Positions 42,531 to 50,513 of a stretch of DNA of 64,000 bases are shown here, in pieces; within the stretch, counting starts at the first letter, position 1, and each line of letters opens with the position of its first letter. The notes under the pieces are model-generated. The model had not been told where the DNA came from and made no database searches. It saw only the letters and a program-made list of their open reading frames with translations. The position numbers and the translations under genes are program-made. This DNA is from Planomicrobium stackebrandtii (lineage in GTDB: Bacteria; Bacillota; Bacilli; Bacillales_A; Planococcaceae): contig NZ_JAUSWB010000001.1 of the NCBI RefSeq assembly GCF_030814955.1, positions 124,001 to 188,000 of the forward strand, read 5' to 3'.

Positions 42531-43514
42531 TCAATAAACTTTGTCGCCATTAAAGATCGAATTTTTAACGATAACGTAATCCACGTTGCGGATTGCAAGC
42601 AGCTTGTCTCCTCCAGCATAGGAAATCGCGGATTGAAGATCTTGTTCCATTTCCCCCAAAGTGTCTTTTAACGACCCTTTGTATTCCACGAACATTTTCT
42701 TGCCTTCAACGTTTTTCTTCTCGCCTTTTTGGAATTCCGATGCTGAACCAAAATATTCTTTCAGCAATTTGCCATCCTGATTGATGGTTTGGCCCGGTGA
42801 TTCTTCGTGTCCAGCAAAAAGAGAACCTATCATGACCATTGATGCCCCGAAACGAACCGACTTGGCAATATCGCCATGTGTGCGAATGCCGCCGTCTGCA
42901 ATGATCGGCTTGCTTGCCGCTTTTGCACACCAGCGCAGTGCCGCCAATTGCCAGCCTCCTGTGCCAAAGCCGGTCTTTATTTTGGTGATGCACACTTTCC
43001 CTGGTCCAATGCCTACTTTTGTGGCATCCGCTCCAGCGTGCTCCAATTCCCGTACTGCTTCGGGCGTACCGACATTTCCGGCAATCAGGAAACTGTTCGG
43101 AAGCAATTTCTTGATATGCTGTATCATGTTGATCACCGCATTGGAATGGCCATGAGCCACATCGATCGTGATGTATTCCGGCGTGATTTTTTCATCAGCC
43201 AATAGCTGGACAAATTCGTATTCTTCCGGTTTTACGCCGACGCTGATGGACGCATAAAGGCCCCGCTGCTGCATGTCTTTTGCAAACGCCAATCGTTTTT
43301 GGGGTTCGAAGCGATGCATAATATAAAAATAATTATTTTCAGCCAGAAATTTGGCAATTTTCTCATCTACGATGGTCTGCATATTTGCAGGTACAACTGG
43401 CAATTGAAATTTCCGTCCGCCAAACTCAATCGACGTATCACATTCTGAACGGCTGTCTACCACCGCTTTTGCAGGAACCAACTGAATATCTTCGTAATCA
43501 AATACATTTTCCAT
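42531..43514 (-). CDS. guaC: GMP reductase
   Basis: 327 residues, the Bacillota form. IMP dehydrogenase-like barrel without CBS domains. Active-site Cys175 in [17 protein letters not shown]; conserved [34 protein letters not shown] and the GDKV(Y) end. It converts GMP to IMP with NADPH in purine salvage. AGGGGTG precedes the ATG. Monocistronic. No purine riboswitch was seen in the short upstream region. Confidence 0.96.
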   Translation of the reverse strand: MENVFDYEDIQLVPAKAVVDSRSECDTSIEFGGRKFQLPVVPANMQTIVDEKIAKFLAENNYFYIMHRFEPQKRLAFAKDMQQRGLYASISVGVKPEEYEFVQLLADEKITPEYITIDVAHGHSNAVINMIQHIKKLLPNSFLIAGNVGTPEAVRELEHAGADATKVGIGPGKVCITKIKTGFGTGGWQLAALRWCAKAASKPIIADGGIRTHGDIAKSVRFGASMVMIGSLFAGHEESPGQTINQDGKLLKEYFGSASEFQKGEKKNVEGKKMFVEYKGSLKDTLGEMEQDLQSAISYAGGDKLLAIRNVDYVIVKNSIFNGDKVY

Positions 43515-43640
43515 AAATTACACCCCTATACACGAATGATATATCTATATATCTTATTAATTGTTCGTCCATATGATAATGTACTTTATTTTACAAAGGA
43601 TGTCAAAGCCCAAAGTTACTTTAATAGCATGGCTGCTTTG

Positions 43641-44957
43641 TCAAAATCCAGTCTCCGTTTTTTTTATAAGCCTTTTCAGCCTCGGTATATATAAAATCAG
43701 AAAAACAGACCTGCCCAAACTGAACAGGATGAACGCCAGCCAAACTCCGTGGTTTTGCAGAAGCGGCACCCCCGCCCAAAGCGCAAGCAAAAAAACACCT
43801 AACGCCAATAGCATTGAATTCCGGATCGGCGCCGTTTCAGTTGCCCCCGTAAATACGCCATACAAAACGATGCCGAAACTTGAAACTAAAGGAAACAGCA
43901 ACAGCCAGTCCCCATAGAGTCCGCCCAGTTCAATGACTTCAGGAATAGCCGTAAAAAAGGAAAAGATCTTAGTGTTGAAAAGCCAATAAAGTGCAGTCAG
44001 GATCAGTGACGAAAAGAAAGCCCATTGAAAAGACAACTTTAGATTTTTTTTGAAAAGTACGGGATTTTTTGAACCGATCGCCTTGCCGGAAAGAATGCTG
44101 GAAGCGTTGGAAAGGCCGTCATAAAAATAGGCCATCAAGTAGTGAATTTGCAGCAGTACTGCATTCGCCGCCAAGGTCTCCGTTCCAAAAGCCGCACTTT
44201 TATAGGTGAACAAATTAAAGACAGCAAGCAGGCAGATGGTGCGGATAAACAAATCCTGATTGACAGCCATCATTTTACGGACAGATGAACCGTCGGCAAC
44301 CATCTTGAGTGAAGGCAGCTGGAAGCGGTAAGCTGTGCCGCGCCAGACAATCAGCAAGCCGATCAGGCAGGCTGCCACTTCAGCTATCAGCGTGGCGGAT
44401 GCAACTCCAGAAACTCCCCATCCAAATCCAAAAACAAAAAGCACATCCAGCCCGATATTCAGCAGGTTCATCAATACTTGGATCATCACGGAAATTTTAA
44501 TGCGGGACATGCCGATCAGCCAGCCCATAATGACATAGTTGACCAATGTAAACGGCACACCCCAAATACGGATGCCAAAATAATCGGAAGCCAGCGCAGC
44601 GACGTCTTCGGCAGGGTTAAGCAAACTTAACGCCGCGTATTCAATCGGTTTTTGCAACACCCAAAAACCAATTCCCACAGCGAGCGCGATGATCAGCGGG
44701 CGGATGAATGCAAGTGTCCCAAGCAACTGGTCATTTGCGCCATGAGCCTGCGCTGTAAAACCTGACGTGCCAATGCGCAGGAAGCCAAACAGCCAGTAAA
44801 GTGTATTAAAGATGACCGTGCCGATTGCCACACCGCCAATATAAGCAGGATTCGGCAATTGCCCTACGACTGCTGTATCTACAGCCCCCAGTAAAGGAGT
44901 CGTTACAGTAGAAATGGTCAAGGGAATGGCCAAGGCCAGGTATGTACGATGATTCAT
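43641..44957 (-). CDS. MATE-family efflux transporter
   Basis: 438 residues from ATG at 44957 (AGGAGC six bases upstream); a longer frame would run into a dispersed repeat. Twelve helices in two matching halves. The N-terminus LALAIPLTISTVTTPLLGAVDTAVVGQL and the VGTIFN/LFGFLRIGTSGFTAQAHGAND segment are typical of the DinF branch. Exports drugs or metabolites with sodium or protons. Monocistronic; transcription direction is the same as the nik-like operon, whose last gene ends 237 bases upstream. Confidence 0.9.
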   Translation of the reverse strand: MNHRTYLALAIPLTISTVTTPLLGAVDTAVVGQLPNPAYIGGVAIGTVIFNTLYWLFGFLRIGTSGFTAQAHGANDQLLGTLAFIRPLIIALAVGIGFWVLQKPIEYAALSLLNPAEDVAALASDYFGIRIWGVPFTLVNYVIMGWLIGMSRIKISVMIQVLMNLLNIGLDVLFVFGFGWGVSGVASATLIAEVAACLIGLLIVWRGTAYRFQLPSLKMVADGSSVRKMMAVNQDLFIRTICLLAVFNLFTYKSAAFGTETLAANAVLLQIHYLMAYFYDGLSNASSILSGKAIGSKNPVLFKKNLKLSFQWAFFSSLILTALYWLFNTKIFSFFTAIPEVIELGGLYGDWLLLFPLVSSFGIVLYGVFTGATETAPIRNSMLLALGVFLLALWAGVPLLQNHGVWLAFILFSLGRSVFLILYIPRLKRLIKKTETGF

Positions 44958-45008
44958 CGGGAAGCTCCTAACCTTGCTATATTTTGAACTCAAGAATCCA
45001 GTTTTTAC

Positions 45009-45115
45009 CCATCGCTCTGTCCGTTTTGGGCAGGTCTCCCGCAAAAAGCCTGGCAAAGTGCGCCTGACATCCTGCTTGCTGAGAGTGGATTTGATTTGCA
45101 GGATATCAGCAGGCG
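45009..45115 (+). repeat. Dispersed repeat, copy B, with hairpin
   Basis: Contains CCGTTTTGGGCA, TCTCCCGCAAAAAGCC, TGGCAAAGTGCGCC in the same order as copy A at 20917-20975 (opposite strand). Its right end folds: GCGCCTGACATCCTGC with GCAGGATATCAGCAGGCGC (about 45059-45115). Non-coding. Confidence 0.55.
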
Positions 45116-45193
45116 CAAATCATGGGTTTAACTTATATAGATGATTTTAATCTAATTTTATAATGAACTGCTTACCATTCAAAGTTTCTATAA

Positions 45194-45955
45194 TTAGAAC
45201 ATGGACACCAATTCCTTTGTATATGGATGGCGATCGTGCGAAAAGATTTCCGCACTGCCAAAACCATCCACCATGCGCCCATCCTTCATAACAAGCAGCT
45301 GTTGACTTAGTGAAGCAACAGCCGCTAAGTCGTGGGAAATGAAAATGTAGGAAAGTGAGAATTGCTGGCGAAGATTGTCCAGCAATTTTAAAATCGAAGC
45401 TTGGGATAGCACGTCGAGGCTCGAAGTGGGTTCATCCAGTATCATGATTTCGGGTTCGATGCTAATGGCACGGCTGATGGTGACTCGCTGCTGCTGCCCC
45501 CCGCTCAGTTCATGCGGATACCGATCTCCTAGGCAAGCTGGAAGTTCAACTGCTTCCAACAGCTGCCCAACATAGTTTTCTTTGCTCGTGTAACTGAAAT
45601 GCTGCAGCTCTTTTTGGCCGCCAAACTGCAAATAAGGATCCATCAAAGAATCCCGTATTTTCAGTTTAGGATTCAAAGAAGCAGATGGATTCTGGAAAAC
45701 GGCTTGCATCTGCTTCCTGAAAGGTTTGAAGTTTTTTTTCGTTAAATTTTGAACCGGTTCACCATTAATTGAAATTTCCCCGGCATCTATAGGTTCCAAT
45801 TGAAGCAAACATCTGGCCAGCGTGCTTTTTCCGCAGCCACTTTCACCAATAATGCCAAGACATTCACCTTTTTCGAGAGAAAACGACACATTATCGAGTA
45901 CCTTTAAACCATTTGAATAGGTTTTATCTACATGGCTGATTTTCATTAATTCCAT
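45194..45955 (-). CDS. Nik/Cnt-type ABC transporter ATPase 2
   Basis: 253 residues: Walker A GESGCGKST near residue 38, Q-loop FQNPSASLNP, signature LSGGQQQR, Walker B IMILDEPTSSLD and the His switch ISHDLA. The set of motifs is that of the peptide/nickel (Opp/Nik) importer class. Last gene of the operon, 15 bases after the first ATPase gene. It powers the importer with the partner ATPase. Confidence 0.93.
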   Translation of the reverse strand: MELMKISHVDKTYSNGLKVLDNVSFSLEKGECLGIIGESGCGKSTLARCLLQLEPIDAGEISINGEPVQNLTKKNFKPFRKQMQAVFQNPSASLNPKLKIRDSLMDPYLQFGGQKELQHFSYTSKENYVGQLLEAVELPACLGDRYPHELSGGQQQRVTISRAISIEPEIMILDEPTSSLDVLSQASILKLLDNLRQQFSLSYIFISHDLAAVASLSQQLLVMKDGRMVDGFGSAEIFSHDRHPYTKELVSMF

Positions 45956-45970
45956 TATTTATCTCCCATA

Positions 45971-46750
45971 CTATAAGTTTGACGTTTGCTTAAGAATCGG
46001 AACCGCTTCAATCAGCGATCGGGTATACGTGTGTTCAGGGCATGCCAAAATTTGCGCTTGTTCTCCTTGTTCAACAATGTGTCCTTCTTTCATCACCAGA
46101 ATGTTGTCCGCATAGTTGGCAGCATGACGAAGATCGTGTGTTATGTACAGAATGGCACAGCCTGATTCTTCTTTTAACTTTGCCAGCAATTGCAGTATGC
46201 GAAAAGAGGAAATGCTGTCCAAAGCCGTGGTCGGCTCATCGGCAATCACCAAATCAGGCTTCATCAGCAAAGCGAGCGCAATCGCCGCACGCTGGAGCTG
46301 TCCACCGCTCAACTGGAAGGGGTAACGGGTCGAAAGCTCGGCTGCGAGGCCGACAGATAGGAGAGCCTGTTGTGTGTTCTCTATTCTCTGAGATTTCTTC
46401 ATGCTTAAATGAGTCCGCTGGTATTCATCAAAATGTTTGCCGATCGTTAAGAACGGTGTAAAAGAGCTTTGATAATCCTGAAAAATATAGGCAATCCCTT
46501 TGCCTCGTATTTCCCTCATTTTTTTTGATGGCATTTCAAGTATGTCATTGCCGTTAAAACGGACCATACCGCCCGCTGATAAGTTCGGCTTCAGCAACCC
46601 GCCGATCGCGGAAGCGGCCATGCTTTTTCCGCTTCCGCTTTGCCCGACAACTGCCAGCCATTCACCTCGCTGAACTTCGAATGAAATCCCTTTGACGAAG
46701 GGCTGGCTTTTCGTTCCAACGGTCAGCTTTTTAACTTCCAATACACTCAT
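45971..46750 (-). CDS. Nik/Cnt-type ABC transporter ATPase 1
   Basis: 259 residues: Walker A GQSGSGKS near residue 36, Q-loop FQDYQSSFTPF, signature LSGGQLQR, Walker B LVIADEPTTALD and THDLRHAANYAD. It matches NikD/CntD-class subunits. The start codon overlaps the permease stop by four bases. Pairs with the ATPase encoded by the next gene. Confidence 0.93.
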   Translation of the reverse strand: MSVLEVKKLTVGTKSQPFVKGISFEVQRGEWLAVVGQSGSGKSMAASAIGGLLKPNLSAGGMVRFNGNDILEMPSKKMREIRGKGIAYIFQDYQSSFTPFLTIGKHFDEYQRTHLSMKKSQRIENTQQALLSVGLAAELSTRYPFQLSGGQLQRAAIALALLMKPDLVIADEPTTALDSISSFRILQLLAKLKEESGCAILYITHDLRHAANYADNILVMKEGHIVEQGEQAQILACPEHTYTRSLIEAVPILKQTSNL

Positions 46751-47586
46751 GACTGCACTTCCTTTTTCACATCAAACTTGTCCCGCAAATAATCGCCCAG
46801 CACATTGGAAATGAGCACCACGGTGACTATCGCAAGTCCCGGATAAATCATCAATGCTGGCATCGATTGAAAATAAGGGCGGGCATCATTGAGCATGGCG
46901 CCCCACTCTGGAGCCGGCGGCTGCGCCCCAAGGCCGATATAGGATAATGAGGAGATCAATAGGATGATCTTTCCCAGATCCAGGCTTGCCAACACCAATA
47001 CATTACCGATAATGTGAGGAAAAAGATGCTTGCGGATAATCTGTCCGTCTCCCAAGCCGTTGATTTTCGCCATTGAGATATATTCTTTTTGGCGTTCGCT
47101 GACCACTGTGCTTCTGACTAGGCGGGCATAATTGACCCACTTTACAAAAACAATTGCCAACAGGAGATTTTCAATTCCCGGACCCAACAGGCCGCTCAAG
47201 ACAATCGCGACAATGGTATCAGGAAAAGCAAGAAACGTGTCTGCAATGCGCATTAAAATCCGTTCCAGCCTTCCACCTTTATAGCCTGCTATCAAGCCGA
47301 TAGGCAATCCGATAGCTATCGCTGCCAAGAGGGCCATAAAAGCATAGCCGACTGTCAGCTGAGCGCCCAGTAAAATCCGTGTCAATACATCCCTTCCCAA
47401 ATGATCTGTTCCAAAAGGGTGGTCAAAACTCATCGGCATCAGCTGGGAATTCAAATCGACCGCATCTGCATCATGCTTCAAAAAAAGGAAGGTATATGCC
47501 GCTAGTAGCGCCAACAGGCATAGCAGCAGTATGAGCATGCTCGCTTTCCAATTGGGCTTGCGTATTTTTTTTGTTAAAGCGGTCAT
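46747..47586 (-). CDS. Nik/Cnt-type ABC permease 2
   Basis: 279 residues. An N-terminal helix (17-37) precedes the external HPFGTDHLGRDVLTRIL segment found in DppC/NikC permeases; five further helices follow. The EAA loop reads ISMAKINGLGDGQIIRKHLFPHI. The stop overlaps the ATPase gene by four bases and its start touches the permease 1 stop. Forms the membrane channel with permease 1. Confidence 0.93.
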   Translation of the reverse strand: MTALTKKIRKPNWKASMLILLLCLLALLAAYTFLFLKHDADAVDLNSQLMPMSFDHPFGTDHLGRDVLTRILLGAQLTVGYAFMALLAAIAIGLPIGLIAGYKGGRLERILMRIADTFLAFPDTIVAIVLSGLLGPGIENLLLAIVFVKWVNYARLVRSTVVSERQKEYISMAKINGLGDGQIIRKHLFPHIIGNVLVLASLDLGKIILLISSLSYIGLGAQPPAPEWGAMLNDARPYFQSMPALMIYPGLAIVTVVLISNVLGDYLRDKFDVKKEVQS

Positions 47587-48530
47587 TAGCTTTCTTTCCC
47601 TTCCTTTAATCTAATTTCCGGATTCAAGTACCGGTAAGAAATATCTACCAGGCTGTTTACAACAAAAACGATGATGGCCATGATGAACAGATATCCTTGG
47701 ATGACGGGGTAGTCCCGTGCTCTAATCGCTTCTACAACCATCTTGCCGATTCCCGGATACGCAAAGATCACCTCGATGACAACAACTCCACCGATCAAAC
47801 TTCCAAGGCTGACGCCAAAAACGGTAATGATCGGAGGCAAAGCAGCACGCAGCGCGTGAAAGAAAAAGATTCGAATTTCTGAGATCCCTCTCGAACGTGC
47901 AGCTTTTATGTAATCATTGCTGAGAGAATCAATCAAACTGGAACGCAGCAGCCGAACATAGACACTGGTGATGGCAAGACCAAGAGTTACGGATGGAAGA
48001 ATCATCGAAACGAATCCATCGCGTCCCATTGTCGGCAGCAGGTTCAGCCGCACACCAAATAAGTCGATTAATAATAATCCGAGCCAAAAGCTTGGAACTG
48101 CCGCTCCGACCAGGGAAAACCAACGGCTGATCTGGTCGACCCAACTGCCCCTGTATATTGCGGCAAGTGATCCGAGCGGCAATGCGATCAGCAGCATAAC
48201 AAGCAAAGCTCCTGCAGCCAATTCCAAAGTTGCCGGAAGTCCGCTGAGGAGCATTTCCAAAACAGGTTGATCGGTCAAATAGGAATTGCCGAAGTCCAGC
48301 TTCACAAAATCCATGAACCACTCGCCATATTGCACAAGGAGCGGTTCATTAAATCCCATATCCTCTCGAAGCTCTTCCACTTGTGCAGCGGTTACCGATA
48401 CATCGTCAACACGAAGGATGGACAGCACCGGATCACCTGGCGCGAGCCGTGCAAACAAGAAGCTGACAAATGTAACCAGCAGAAGAAAAACGGTCACTTC
48501 GATGGATCTTTTCAGTAAAATTTGCAGCAT
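47586..48530 (-). CDS. Nik/Cnt-type ABC permease 1
   Basis: 314 residues, six helices, DppB/NikB class. ARLAPGDPVLSIL near residue 28 and the EAA-type loop DYIKAARSRGISEIRIFFFHALRAALPP are characteristic. Its start follows the binding-protein stop directly (48531/48530), so the two are coupled. Part of the five-gene importer operon. Confidence 0.93.
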   Translation of the reverse strand: MLQILLKRSIEVTVFLLLVTFVSFLFARLAPGDPVLSILRVDDVSVTAAQVEELREDMGFNEPLLVQYGEWFMDFVKLDFGNSYLTDQPVLEMLLSGLPATLELAAGALLVMLLIALPLGSLAAIYRGSWVDQISRWFSLVGAAVPSFWLGLLLIDLFGVRLNLLPTMGRDGFVSMILPSVTLGLAITSVYVRLLRSSLIDSLSNDYIKAARSRGISEIRIFFFHALRAALPPIITVFGVSLGSLIGGVVVIEVIFAYPGIGKMVVEAIRARDYPVIQGYLFIMAIIVFVVNSLVDISYRYLNPEIRLKEGKES

Positions 48531-50051
48531 TTAATTCACATCCAAGGTATTTGTCAACATATAATATTCACTGCGGGAAGTTACCCAGTTTTCTACTTTG
48601 TCCGCATTATAGGCGACCAACGTATTCGGGTGGAGAATAAACGAATTGTAAACCTGCTCATCGACATATAAAGCAATTTTTTCAGCAATTGCCGATCGTG
48701 ATTCTTCACCCACAGTTGCATTCAACTCGTCGATCAGCGCAGTCAGGGCATCGTCGTCCGCTCCACTGAAGTTCAAGGCACCTTGTGGATGGTAAGTCGC
48801 ATTCAAATAATATCCTGCATCTCCTCGAGGCGCAGTCAGATTGCTGTAGGTTGTCAAATCCCAATCGCGGTTTGTTGCCATGTATTCTTCTGGCCCTTCA
48901 ATTTGCTGAATGTCTACCGTGATCCCCAACTCTTTGGCATCCGACTGGAATACTTGGGCGATCAGCGGTAAATCTGCACGTGCACTATAGGTTAGTAAAG
49001 TAAGCTCCAAAGGCTCTCCTTCTTTTTGCATGACACCGTCCTTTTCTTCATAGCCCGCTTTCGCTAAGAGGGTTCTGGCTTCTTCGGATCCGGTCTGCTT
49101 TGCAGGGTAATCCGGCGCAAAGGTAAATGTCGAAGGAAACGGACCATTTGCAACTTCCGCATGGCCTTTCAGGATGGTTTCCGCAATTGACTCTCGATTG
49201 ATCAGTACGTCCACAGCTTTACGGACATGGATGTCTTTCATCGATTCCCGCTCGAGGTTCATCGTCATTTGATGGACCCGGAAAGTTGAAGTGGATTCCA
49301 CCTCTACCCCTTCTATTGCTTCCAGGTTTTCCAAGCCTTGAACTTCCGGACGGAAAACGATGTCTGCATCTCCTGATTCAAGTGCCAATGATCTTGCATT
49401 GGCGTCTTCGTTAAATGAAAATCGTGCAGCTTCCAATTTGGCAGCCCCGTCCCAGTATTCATCGTAGCGGATTAAATCAACTGCTGTTCCGGGTGTAAAG
49501 GAGGAAACGGCAAAAGGTCCCGTGCCAATCGGTTTGTTTATGTAATCGGGCTCTGTTACATCGATAATTGATGTATTCGGGTGAACCAACTCAGATGGAA
49601 ATTCAGGAAATGGCATAATTGTTTTGATGGTCAACTGATAGCCATCCGCTGCGATCGACTCAATCCGGAGTGCATTGCTGATGGCGATATTGTCCACCAT
49701 TGCACGCTCCAGTGAAGCTTTTACAGCCGCCGCATCCATCGGGTTGCCGTTTTGAAACGTTACATCGTCTCTCAGCCGGATCGTCCACTCCTGGCCATCT
49801 TCACTTTCCCAGCTTTCTGCCAGCCATGGCTCCAGCGTCAGCGTATCGTCGTTCAAATGCACCAAAGTTTCCGTTATTCCTGCGCGCAACGGTACATAGC
49901 TGCTGTCCACATTGGGATCAAGCGACCTCGCTGCGAAATTGAACAACAAGTTGAGTTCTTTGCGATCCTCTGTCTGATCTGCTGTATCCGATGTACATGC
50001 AGTTAATAGCAACGAGACAGCCATAAGCCATAATATAAATGTGTTTTTCAT
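48531..50051 (-). CDS. Nik/Cnt-type solute-binding lipoprotein
   Basis: 506 residues. Lipoprotein signal with lipobox LTAC, lipidated Cys19. Family 5 binding-protein marks: ITETLVHLNDDTLTLEPWLAESWES, WTIRLRDDVTFQNGNPMDAAAVKASLE and NKPIGTGPFAVSSF. Homologues are annotated nickel-binding NikA or CntA, which bind free nickel-histidine or metal-metallophore complexes. First gene of the operon. Two Zur-type sites upstream suggest a zinc-related cargo rather than, or besides, nickel. No metallophore synthesis genes are seen in the window. Confidence 0.9.
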   Translation of the reverse strand: MKNTFILWLMAVSLLLTACTSDTADQTEDRKELNLLFNFAARSLDPNVDSSYVPLRAGITETLVHLNDDTLTLEPWLAESWESEDGQEWTIRLRDDVTFQNGNPMDAAAVKASLERAMVDNIAISNALRIESIAADGYQLTIKTIMPFPEFPSELVHPNTSIIDVTEPDYINKPIGTGPFAVSSFTPGTAVDLIRYDEYWDGAAKLEAARFSFNEDANARSLALESGDADIVFRPEVQGLENLEAIEGVEVESTSTFRVHQMTMNLERESMKDIHVRKAVDVLINRESIAETILKGHAEVANGPFPSTFTFAPDYPAKQTGSEEARTLLAKAGYEEKDGVMQKEGEPLELTLLTYSARADLPLIAQVFQSDAKELGITVDIQQIEGPEEYMATNRDWDLTTYSNLTAPRGDAGYYLNATYHPQGALNFSGADDDALTALIDELNATVGEESRSAIAEKIALYVDEQVYNSFILHPNTLVAYNADKVENWVTSRSEYYMLTNTLDVN

Positions 50052-50074
50052 ACCTGAACACTCTCCCTGTCTTT

Positions 50075-50095
50075 AAAATGTAATTATTACGATTT
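50075..50095 (-). promoter_or_regulatory. Zur-type operator, proximal
   Basis: Fits the B. subtilis Zur box AAATCGTAAT-N-ATTACGATTT: the right half is a perfect match, the left half has two changes. It is 24 bases before the start codon of the binding-protein gene, overlapping or just ahead of its leader end. Confidence 0.75.
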
Positions 50096-50111
50096 ATAAT
50101 ACTGAAAATAA

Positions 50112-50153
50112 TTCCCTCCTTTCTCCTCTACTGCACACAGAGAATGGAGGGAA
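50112..50153 (-). other. Leader hairpin between two Zur-type sites
   Basis: TTCCCTCC-TTTCTC pairs with GAGAAT-GGAGGGAA (14 base pairs, one mismatch) around a 14-base loop. In a transcript from the distal promoter it would contain an AAAGGAGG-like sequence and be followed by TTATTTTC. Terminator, attenuator or stability element are all possible. Confidence 0.55.
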
Positions 50154-50193
50154 CTTTTCTTGTGTTAGCTGTATCTTATGTAACCCATTCCAC

Positions 50194-50214
50194 AAAACGT
50201 AACTATTACGCTTT
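50194..50214 (-). promoter_or_regulatory. Zur-type operator, distal
   Basis: AAAACGTAAC-T-ATTACGCTTT, three changes from the Zur box. It begins three bases past the -10 box of the promoter at 50217-50245, covering the expected start site. Confidence 0.75.
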
Positions 50215-50216
50215 AC

Positions 50217-50245
50217 ATCATATCCTTATATAATATGTAATGCAA
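50217..50245 (-). promoter_or_regulatory. Promoter of the Nik/Cnt-type operon
   Basis: Minus strand -35 TTGCAT (50240-50245), 17-base spacer, -10 TATGAT (50217-50222). The resulting leader would be roughly 160 bases and include the hairpin and the proximal Zur site. Confidence 0.65.
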
Positions 50246-50426
50246 TGCCTTTTTCAAAAAACCACAAAGTTTACTCCAATAAAATAAATTGAATTGCCAA
50301 TATTACAAAGCAGATATGCCGCTAAACAACTGCGAAGAAGTTTGCCGGTCTTTGGTGTGGCCTTCTGGGCGAAGCGGAGGATGTACCGGTATTTAAATTA
50401 ACCTATACGGAATTTTGTAAACACAC

Positions 50427-50471
50427 AAAGACGGCCCCAAATCCATGTTTTATGGATTTGGGGCCGTCTCT
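50427..50471. terminator. Terminator after histidine-module surface protein gene
   Basis: 18-base perfect arms (50429-50446 and 50452-50469), five-base loop, downstream of the stop at 50514. It separates this gene from the importer operon. Confidence 0.85.
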
Positions 50472-50513
50472 TTACTTCACTTCTATCTTTACTTTTTACA
50501 AATTCACTTTAGA

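Noticed and set aside
43515..43640. Searched for a purine riboswitch near guaC
   Set aside because: The space upstream of guaC is too short and lacks the conserved purine aptamer core.
45057..45193. Possible N-terminal extension of the MATE gene or small gene upstream
   Set aside because: The region is a dispersed repeat with a hairpin; the ATG at 44957 has its own ribosome site and family-like N-terminus.
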